Shown here piece by piece: positions 1-5,007 of a stretch of 5,007 nucleotides of DNA. The translations under genes and the position numbers were made by a program. Where the stretch lies: the NCBI GenBank assembly GCA_913009915.1, contig CAJVYZ010000259.1, positions 1 to 5,007 of the forward strand. Reading direction: 5' to 3'. Origin of the DNA: an uncultured Gemmatimonadota bacterium (lineage in GTDB: Bacteria; Gemmatimonadota; Gemmatimonadetes; Gemmatimonadales; GWC2-71-9). The number at the start of each line of letters is the position of its first letter. Within the stretch, counting starts at the first letter, position 1. The notes beneath the pieces were generated by a model. It did no database searches. It was not told the origin of the DNA and saw nothing but the letters and a program-made list of their open reading frames with translations.

Positions 1-475
1 CCCGAGGCGCGGCTCCGAAGGCGGCAGTAAGGCGGTCGGCTGCGGCGCGGCCGGCCGTACCGGCCTCTCGGCTGGCCACCAGCCCAGCGAGGTAGGCGAG
101 GAGGAAGCCGACCTGGTCGAGCGGTCGATGGGGGCCCCTGAGCATCGTGTCGACATCGAGCCGCATGGGATCGAAGCCGACCGCATCATACCAGCCTGCC
201 AAGGCATCGCCGCCGTCGAAACGCGGCGGCGGAAAATTCCAACAATCGTCATTCCACAGCCGGCCCTGGGCGAGCACATGGGCATAGGACGAAATATAGC
301 GACCGGATTGGGGCACACACAGCACGTCATAGAAATCCTGCCGTGCCTGCGCGAGGTCGATCTCACGACCATCGCTTGCGGCGAGCGCCGCAAGGATGCC
401 GGCCCCGGGCGGCCGCAGCAGCATGGCTGCCGCTGCCGCCAACATTTGTGAGAGGGTGGGGTCAGGCACTCGCAT
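1..475 (-). CDS. TorD/DmsD-family molybdoenzyme assembly chaperone (3' end outside window)
   Basis: This gene is a cytoplasmic chaperone of the TorD/DmsD/NarJ type. The family binds the Tat signal peptide and apo form of a molybdoenzyme and holds back export until the cofactor is loaded. I translated 158 residues from the minus strand without a stop; the frame runs off the left edge. The family usually has about 200-220 residues, so roughly a quarter is missing. Family signs are a FYDVL-VPQSGRY block (residues 48-60), an aromatic and proline-rich stretch WNFPPPRFDGG (79-89), WYDAVGFDP (95-103), and HRPLDQVGFLLAYLAGL (117-132), which corresponds to the conserved P-x-D-H/Q-x-x-x-x-L-x-F/Y-x-A helix. 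The ATG at 475 is chosen because GGAGAAGG precedes it at a good distance. The start lies inside the end of the catalytic-subunit gene (14-base overlap, different frame), so translation is probably coupled. The likely client is that neighbouring Tat-exported subunit, inferred from position. Not recognisable as TorD or DmsD proper. Confidence 0.88.
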   Translation of the reverse strand, partial: MRVPDPTLSQMLAAAAAMLLRPPGAGILAALAASDGREIDLAQARQDFYDVLCVPQSGRYISSYAHVLAQGRLWNDDCWNFPPPRFDGGDALAGWYDAVGFDPMRLDVDTMLRGPHRPLDQVGFLLAYLAGLVASREAGTAGRAAADRLTAAFGAAPR

Positions 476-3400
476 CGACCTTCTCCAGCCGGGCGCGGGT
501 ATTGAAGAAGACGATGCTGCCGCCGACCAGATCCATCAGCGTCATCTGATCGACGTCCGGGTCGCGGCGCATGATCGGATTGAGAAGAATACCCATCCGC
601 CGGACCCGATCGCCCTCGATGCGGGCGCCGCCGACCTGATAGTTCGTCGCGCCATAGCCCCAGTGGCCATAACCCACGTTGAAGGTGATTACGCCGGGGC
701 GGATACCCTGCACCACGCGCGCCATGCCCTTGCGCTTGCCGTGCGGTGTCACCACCCAGACCTTCTCGCCATCGCCAATGCCCAGCCGGCGGGCGTCCTC
801 AACCGCCACCTGAATGCCGTTGTCGGGCATGATCTGGCGCAGCACATAGTTCGAGGGCAGGCGTGAATGAGACTGTAGCGAGCCCTTGAACGTGATGATG
901 GTGAATGGCCAGTCCTTGGGGTCATCGAGTTTATCGAGCGTCTTGCCCAATGCGGTGGTTGGCTCGACCCAGGCGGTGGTGCCGAGGAACGTCTCGCCGG
1001 TCATGCTGTTGCGCGTTTCCGCCACCTCCTCGGAGAAGAAATGCAGCGTCTTGGTGAAGCGGTGGGTGAGTTTGTCCCCCTCACGGGCGTGACTTCGCGG
1101 CTCCGTACGCCCGCCCTTGGCCAGCACCGAGAGCACCTTTGACCATTCGTCGGGGGCCAGCGAGGATTTGTAGGTTTCTTTGATCCCGGCCAGATCACCG
1201 ACCTGCATCTCCAGATCGGTCACATCGGGAACCTCGGAGCCCGACGGGCCGGGCTGGAAGGCAACGTTGGCGGTGGCCTTCAGAAACCAATCCTCCCGCC
1301 GGTTCAGCGGCCACCATTTCCCGCTGGCATCGCGGATTCCCTTGTCACCGAAACCCGGCAGACCAACGCGTTTCGCCACGTCGATGAGGAATTCCTCGAA
1401 GCACATCTGGCGCCCGTCCGGGGTTTTTTCCGTCAGGGCCACGACCGGCCAGCGCACCCCAATCCCTTTGGTCAGCACCGTGGGCATAACGCCGATATGA
1501 CACCAACGTTCCAGAAAGCTGCCGTCGGGGATGATATAGTCGGCATACATGCTGGTATCGCCGACGACGATATCCGAGGCGATGATCAGCGGGATGTTCT
1601 TCGGATCCTTGACCGCCTCGATCATTGCCTCGTTGCCTTGCCCCGGCGTGCTGTAAAATGGCGTTGCCATATGCCAGACGAGAATATCCACGCCATAAGG
1701 ATAGCGCTGGATCGCCGAGGGCAGGAGCTCGGAAAACATCTCGAAACTCAGTGGGAACCACGGGCGTTTGGCGGGATAGGGGTTTTCGCCCTTGGCCTTG
1801 TGGGTTTTGTATTCGGTCGACTCCTCATATTCGGATTCTTCACGCGACAGCTTGACACCTTCAGCCGGGGTGTCGGTTTCAATGCCGACCACGTCATAAT
1901 GGCCTTTCTTGTAGCCAAAGCTGCCGCCGCCGACGGTCAGCCCGCCGGTCCAGTTCATGTTGCCCACCAAAAGGTTGAGCAGCAGCAACGCAATGCCGTT
2001 GTAATAGCCGTTGGGGTGCTTCACCGGCCCGCGATACATTTCGGAGACGGCCTTGCGGCCATGGCTGGTGAATTCACGCGCCAGATCGGTGATCCTGGTC
2101 GCCTCGACGCCGCAGATCTTGGCGTAGCCCTCGATGCTGTGGGCGTTGGCGGAGTCGGTGATGCGGGTGAAGGCGGTTTTGACCTTGATGCCGTTGACCC
2201 GGCCGCTGAATTCGATCGCGGCGGCGCTGCTTTGGGTCGCTATCGCCGGGCCGTTGCTGGCCGCGTCGATCACGACCCGGTCAAGCTCGGCATTCTTGGG
2301 CCCCTCGCCAAGCCCGGCAAGGGTGGCTGTCAGGAACTGCGCGTTTTGCGGATGCGCGGCATCATCAATCACCAGATGGCTGGCGTCGGTGTGGGAAATT
2401 TCGCCATTGGCCTCGGCGGCGGCCTGGGTCGGTCGGCTGAGATAGGGGGCGTTGTAGCGCTTGTTTTCGACGATCCAGCGGATCATCGCCAGCGCCATCG
2501 CCCCGTCGGTGCCGGGCTTGATCGGCACCCAGTCGGTCCGGTCGCTGATCACCCCGCTGCGGCTGAGCAGCGGGTCGACCACGACATATTTCAGCCCCCC
2601 CGGCCTAGAGCGGGCATCGGCGGTGTATTTGGCCATGGTCTGCATTGGGAAACCGGCATCCCCTGGTTGTGTGCCCCAGAAAATGATAAACTCGGCTTCC
2701 ATGATATCGGGCTTGGTCATGTGCTTGCCCAAAAAGACCTGGGCGGTGGCCACATGGTGGCTGACCTCGCAGATGTTGACATGCTCGTAGGTGTTGACGG
2801 TGCTGAACGCGGCGCCAAAACGGCGGGCAAATCCAAGCCGGCTGCCAACGATGCGCCCGCCCTGAAACACATAGCCATTGGTGCGCCGGCCCATCTCGGG
2901 GGCGTTGGGGTCCATCGGCTCGTTGCGTTTGGCGTAAAGCCCCTTGAAGCCCATCACGTCAAGATCCTGGCTGGCGGCATCGCCGGTATCGGCGAAAATC
3001 TTGCCGCCGTCGGTGACCTCCTTGATCATCTGTTCCCAGCTGATCGGCTGCCACTGGCCGCTGCCGCGCGCCCCTTTGCGTTTCAGCGGCACGGTGATGC
3101 GGTAGGGATCGTAGGTGGTCTGAATGCCGGAATTGCCGCGCGCGCAAACCGTGCCGGGGCGCGCCGCGGTCTTGAGCAACGGCGTGTCGATGCTGTCATA
3201 ATCAATCAGGGTGTTGGGGTGGTAGGGGTTGCCGCTGATGCGCTGGATGCGGCCGGTCTTGCGGTCGATCTTGACCAGCAGTCCGCATTCGCTGTGGCAT
3301 TGTTGATCCACGGTGTGGCGCAACGTCCAGTCCGCGTTGTGGCTGAGCTTGCCGGTGGCCGTATCACGCAACCACTCGGGGCTGTTGGAATTGCCATAGA

Positions 3401-3530
3401 TCGTATGCAGCGCTTTTTTGCCGCGATCATTGAACGGGATCAGGTGATAGAAGGTGTCATAGAATCCGCCGAACCCGACGCCGACGCCACCGACGGCGCA
3501 GGCCTTGAGAAAACTTCTGCGACTGACCAT
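462..3530 (-). CDS. ttrA: Tat-exported molybdopterin oxidoreductase catalytic subunit, tetrathionate reductase A (TtrA)-like
   Basis: This is the catalytic subunit of a membrane-bound respiratory molybdoenzyme of the DMSO reductase superfamily, 1022 residues, close to the length of Salmonella TtrA (about 1020). The N-terminus MVSRRSFLKACAVGG is a twin-arginine signal (Arg4-Arg5), so the protein should act outside the cytoplasmic membrane. The N-terminal 4Fe-4S region reads D75-x2-C78-x3-C82-x46-C129: the usual first Cys is Asp. CARG at 129-132 and the following Y-x-P-x-R block resemble TtrA. Cys254 in NICEVSHH is the likely molybdenum ligand. Further superfamily blocks are WGTQPGDAGFP (285-295), PGTDGAMALAMIRWI (339-353) and the D-x-x-x-x-x-T-x-x-ADYIIPD segment (653-669). 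The C-terminal dinucleotide-binding domain spans about 875-1000. By recall, the NPYPAKRPW and YPYGVDILVWHMATPFY segments (583-626) also resemble TtrA. The ATG at 3530 has GGAG seven bases upstream. The gene lies 28 bases after the NrfD-type gene and overlaps the chaperone gene. The family is confident. The substrate (tetrathionate, or another sulfur, arsenic or selenium compound) is inference. Confidence 0.9.
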   Translation of the reverse strand: MVSRRSFLKACAVGGVGVGFGGFYDTFYHLIPFNDRGKKALHTIYGNSNSPEWLRDTATGKLSHNADWTLRHTVDQQCHSECGLLVKIDRKTGRIQRISGNPYHPNTLIDYDSIDTPLLKTAARPGTVCARGNSGIQTTYDPYRITVPLKRKGARGSGQWQPISWEQMIKEVTDGGKIFADTGDAASQDLDVMGFKGLYAKRNEPMDPNAPEMGRRTNGYVFQGGRIVGSRLGFARRFGAAFSTVNTYEHVNICEVSHHVATAQVFLGKHMTKPDIMEAEFIIFWGTQPGDAGFPMQTMAKYTADARSRPGGLKYVVVDPLLSRSGVISDRTDWVPIKPGTDGAMALAMIRWIVENKRYNAPYLSRPTQAAAEANGEISHTDASHLVIDDAAHPQNAQFLTATLAGLGEGPKNAELDRVVIDAASNGPAIATQSSAAAIEFSGRVNGIKVKTAFTRITDSANAHSIEGYAKICGVEATRITDLAREFTSHGRKAVSEMYRGPVKHPNGYYNGIALLLLNLLVGNMNWTGGLTVGGGSFGYKKGHYDVVGIETDTPAEGVKLSREESEYEESTEYKTHKAKGENPYPAKRPWFPLSFEMFSELLPSAIQRYPYGVDILVWHMATPFYSTPGQGNEAMIEAVKDPKNIPLIIASDIVVGDTSMYADYIIPDGSFLERWCHIGVMPTVLTKGIGVRWPVVALTEKTPDGRQMCFEEFLIDVAKRVGLPGFGDKGIRDASGKWWPLNRREDWFLKATANVAFQPGPSGSEVPDVTDLEMQVGDLAGIKETYKSSLAPDEWSKVLSVLAKGGRTEPRSHAREGDKLTHRFTKTLHFFSEEVAETRNSMTGETFLGTTAWVEPTTALGKTLDKLDDPKDWPFTIITFKGSLQSHSRLPSNYVLRQIMPDNGIQVAVEDARRLGIGDGEKVWVVTPHGKRKGMARVVQGIRPGVITFNVGYGHWGYGATNYQVGGARIEGDRVRRMGILLNPIMRRDPDVDQMTLMDLVGGSIVFFNTRARLEKVDASA
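476..486 (-). promoter_or_regulatory. Ribosome binding site of the chaperone gene, inside the catalytic-subunit gene
   Basis: On the minus strand GGAGAAGG (486 to 479) is followed by TCG and then the ATG at 475. It lies in the last codons of the upstream catalytic-subunit gene, whose TGA is at 464-462. The site supports the ATG at 475 over the in-frame GTG at 469 and the ATG at 445. Confidence 0.7.
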
Positions 3531-3541
3531 GAGAGGACTCC
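3531..3541 (-). promoter_or_regulatory. Ribosome binding site of the catalytic-subunit gene
   Basis: GGAG on the minus strand (3541 to 3538) is followed by a seven-base spacer and the ATG at 3530. It lies in the 28-base gap after the stop of the membrane-subunit gene (TAG at 3561-3559). The gap holds no convincing hairpin or promoter, which supports read-through transcription from the upstream genes. Confidence 0.65.
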
Positions 3542-3558
3542 GTGGTTTTTCCGCCAGA

Positions 3559-4752
3559 CTATCGAGCGGGGGTGTTCAATTCGGGGGCGCGATCAGCGGG
3601 CAGCGCCAGCAGCAGCACCGCAAGCACGCCGATTACGACCAACAGACTGAAGCCGGTGTAGCGCAGCATCTCGGCACTGGGGGTAAAAGCCTGGTAACCG
3701 GCCCCGCTGCGGATCAACGCCTCGCCGCCCACGAGGATCAACACGCGCACCGCATAGCCGCCCCACAGCGTGCCGAGCAGGGCGATGATCTGTGCCCAAC
3801 GCTGCCGCCCCAAAGGCGTCAGCAGCAGTACCAGCGGCACGATGATGCCCGGGACGACCCACTGCCAGAATACGGTGCCGGCATAGGGGCCCATGTAAAG
3901 CTGGGCGGCGCGCAGATCCTCGATGGTGCCGAAGCGCCCCATCCACCATAGCCAACCGAACCAAACCACCGCCGCGATTCCAACGGCGATCGCCGCTGTC
4001 CAGCGCAGCGGTGGCGTGAGTGCCGCCGCCTTGCGGCCGGTGGCCAACCACGCCAGCGCCGGCACCACCACCATCATCAGCATCGCGCCCACGGCCACGG
4101 CCATGGCCATGAAGATCAGCGGCTGCGCGGGCGAGTTCCAGACCGCCACGCCATGTTCGTTCATCAGGAAGATGCCCGAGTACATCGGCGCGAACAGCGA
4201 CAGGAACACGAGCACCCCGACGATCCAGCGTCGCAGCAAGGGCGCGTCCAACACGGAATAGTGTCGGCTCCACAACGAGAACAGTTCGGCCCAGGGGCGC
4301 CATGCGGGCGACAACCGCCCGATCGCGGCGCCAAGAGCCTGGCGATCCATGGCTTGGAACGTCAGCCACCAGCACGACACCAGAAACAGCGGCAGCAGGA
4401 TGATGCCGTACTTGATGATGGAGGTGTCCCAATACTGCCAGCCAAGGAGGTAGCCATAGATCAGCCGTGACGGCTGGTTCACTTCCGAGAGCACGTTGAG
4501 AAAGCTGCCGGCGACAAGCGCCACCGCGAGCGGAAGCGCAAAACGATATTCAACACCGCTCCGGCGTCCGGCGATAACGTAAATAGCCCAGATCAGCGCA
4601 AGCCCTCCGGCGGCTCCCAGTCCCCAGGAATAGTTGACGAACAACAGCGAGAAGGGGCGTGAGTGGGCGATGTTGAGCAATTCGTGCAATGGTGCCGCTG
4701 CTTCCACGGACTGCGGCACGGCCAACGGGTTAGCCGCGATGGGGTTGGTCAT
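3559..4752 (-). CDS. nrfD: NrfD/PsrC/TtrC-type integral membrane quinone-interacting subunit
   Basis: This is the membrane anchor of the complex and the likely site of quinol oxidation or quinone reduction. It passes electrons between the quinone pool and the iron-sulfur subunit. Using the ATG at 4752 the protein has 397 residues, with about nine hydrophobic helices by eye: near 36-62, 69-89, 115-134, 175-197, 208-237, 250-272, 295-313, 320-343 and 364-386. The NrfD core is eight helices; TtrC is usually predicted to have nine. Family-like motifs are LNVLSEVNQPSRLIYGYL (85-102), matching the conserved acidic residue followed by P-x-R after helix 2, and RVLILVGGEA (336-345) near the C-terminus. 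A GTG twelve codons upstream (4788) stays in frame, but the ATG is preferred: it follows a strong Shine-Dalgarno site and forms an ATGA overlap with the stop of the iron-sulfur gene. At 397 residues it is longer than Salmonella TtrC (about 340). No heme-binding CXXCH is present, as expected for this heme-free family. I use the family-level symbol; TtrC would fit by context. Confidence 0.88.
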   Translation of the reverse strand: MTNPIAANPLAVPQSVEAAAPLHELLNIAHSRPFSLLFVNYSWGLGAAGGLALIWAIYVIAGRRSGVEYRFALPLAVALVAGSFLNVLSEVNQPSRLIYGYLLGWQYWDTSIIKYGIILLPLFLVSCWWLTFQAMDRQALGAAIGRLSPAWRPWAELFSLWSRHYSVLDAPLLRRWIVGVLVFLSLFAPMYSGIFLMNEHGVAVWNSPAQPLIFMAMAVAVGAMLMMVVVPALAWLATGRKAAALTPPLRWTAAIAVGIAAVVWFGWLWWMGRFGTIEDLRAAQLYMGPYAGTVFWQWVVPGIIVPLVLLLTPLGRQRWAQIIALLGTLWGGYAVRVLILVGGEALIRSGAGYQAFTPSAEMLRYTGFSLLVVIGVLAVLLLALPADRAPELNTPAR

Positions 4753-5007
4753 TGTGTTTCTCCTCCCGGAACCGGCGTGATCGACCACTGACCTTCGGAT
4801 TCGCGTATCGGGTTTTCAAACCCGGCTTCCTCGAACATGCTCGACCACAGCGTCGGCCGGCCGGGCAGGTTGTTTTGCAACTGGGTGGGCAGGTCGATGT
4901 AGAACACCCGCGGCTGGTTGCCGGTATCGGGTTTGAGCACCTGCACCGGCTGGGTCTTGATCTGGCGGGTCACCGGATCGTTGGGGTCGTTGAGGTCGCC
5001 GAACTGG
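4749..5007 (-). CDS. C-terminal part of a 4Fe-4S electron-transfer subunit (TtrB/PsrB/DmsB-like); 5' end outside window
   Basis: Only the last 85 residues are inside the window; the start lies beyond the right edge. The segment begins QFGDLNDPNDPVTRQI and continues PVQVLKPDTGNQPRVFYIDLP. This is the typical end of the four-cluster ferredoxin-like subunits of CISM enzymes, in which F-G-D-x-x-D-P is followed by a V-L-K-P-x-x-G-x-x-P-x-V-x-Y block. About 45 further residues follow (to PVPGGETQ), a tail that may contact the membrane subunit. No cysteines occur in the visible part; the cluster-binding CxxCxxC sets would be upstream. The GTG at 4973 is an internal valine codon, not a start, because the family motif is in frame before it. 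The stop TGA (4751-4749) overlaps the ATG of the membrane-subunit gene by four bases. The order B-C-A matches ttrBCA of Salmonella, so TtrB is the best guess, but the visible part cannot separate it from PsrB or other homologues. Confidence 0.85.
   Translation of the reverse strand, partial: QFGDLNDPNDPVTRQIKTQPVQVLKPDTGNQPRVFYIDLPTQLQNNLPGRPTLWSSMFEEAGFENPIRESEGQWSITPVPGGETQ
4753..4767 (-). promoter_or_regulatory. Ribosome binding site that fixes the membrane-subunit start
   Basis: GGGAGGAG on the minus strand (4767 to 4760) is followed by a seven-base spacer AAACACA and the ATG at 4752. It is a near-perfect Shine-Dalgarno sequence inside the last codons of the iron-sulfur gene. It argues for the ATG at 4752 over the upstream GTG at 4788. 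Confidence 0.75.

Noticed and set aside
49..65. Perfect six-base inverted repeat GGCCGG...CCGGCC with a five-base loop
   Set aside because: It lies within the chaperone coding sequence, has no U-tract, and is the kind of G/C palindrome expected by chance in such GC-rich DNA; not a credible terminator or operator.
128..866. Plus-strand open frames (128-451, 343-549, 396-866) opposite the chaperone gene and the end of the catalytic-subunit gene
   Set aside because: The minus strand here carries a well-supported TorD-family frame and the catalytic subunit's C-terminal domain; the plus-strand translations show no family features.
3531..3558. Possible promoter or terminator between the membrane and catalytic subunit genes
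   Set aside because: Only 28 bases, with a Shine-Dalgarno site but no stem-loop with a U-run and no recognisable -35/-10 pair.
1497..3650. Plus-strand open frame of 717 codons antisense to the catalytic-subunit gene and running past its start
   Set aside because: The translation is low-complexity (rich in Gly, Ala, Val, Asp, His) with no recognisable domain. It mirrors a strongly conserved enzyme gene, and high GC with third-position bias commonly creates such antisense frames.
3593..4432. Minus-strand open frame of 279 codons overlapping the NrfD-type gene in another frame
   Set aside because: Composition is Arg/Gly/His/Ala-rich and shows no membrane or domain pattern, while the overlapping frame gives a clean multi-helix NrfD-type protein.
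4749..4973. Start of the iron-sulfur subunit at the GTG at 4973
   Set aside because: In-frame codons before it encode the conserved F-G-D-x-x-D-P motif, so the gene continues beyond the window edge and the GTG is an internal valine.

Overview
The window is filled almost end to end by one minus-strand transcription unit. It encodes a molybdopterin oxidoreductase of the complex iron-sulfur molybdoenzyme (CISM) type. In the direction of transcription (right to left) the genes are: the 3' end of a 4Fe-4S electron-transfer subunit (B, cut by the right edge), an NrfD-type membrane subunit (C), a Tat-exported molybdenum catalytic subunit of 1022 residues (A), and the 5' part of a TorD/DmsD-type chaperone (cut by the left edge). 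The B and C genes overlap by 4 bases. C and A are 28 bases apart. A and the chaperone gene overlap by 14 bases. This spacing points to co-transcription and translational coupling. No gene-free stretch exceeds about 30 bases, and no promoter, terminator, RNA gene, mobile element or CRISPR is visible.

The closest family I recognise is tetrathionate reductase. Subunit A has TtrA-like length, a TtrA-like block around the fourth cluster cysteine (CARG) and a Cys molybdenum ligand. The order B-C-A is that of ttrBCA in Salmonella. Related enzymes use other sulfur, arsenic or selenium oxyanions, so the true substrate is not fixed by sequence alone. In the working model, A sits on the outer face of the membrane and exchanges electrons with the substrate. 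B carries them through iron-sulfur clusters to C. C exchanges them with the membrane quinone pool. The chaperone protects A and checks cofactor loading before Tat export.

The DNA is GC-rich (above 60% by eye), with strong G/C preference at third codon positions and purine-rich Shine-Dalgarno sites. This fits a Gram-negative, probably proteobacterial, respiratory organism. I cannot name the genus. The strong codon bias also produces long meaningless open frames on the opposite strand, including one of 717 codons.

The most notable point is in subunit A: the position of the first cysteine of the N-terminal 4Fe-4S cluster motif is an aspartate (Asp75). Otherwise the locus looks like a conventional respiratory molybdoenzyme operon rather than a new kind of system.
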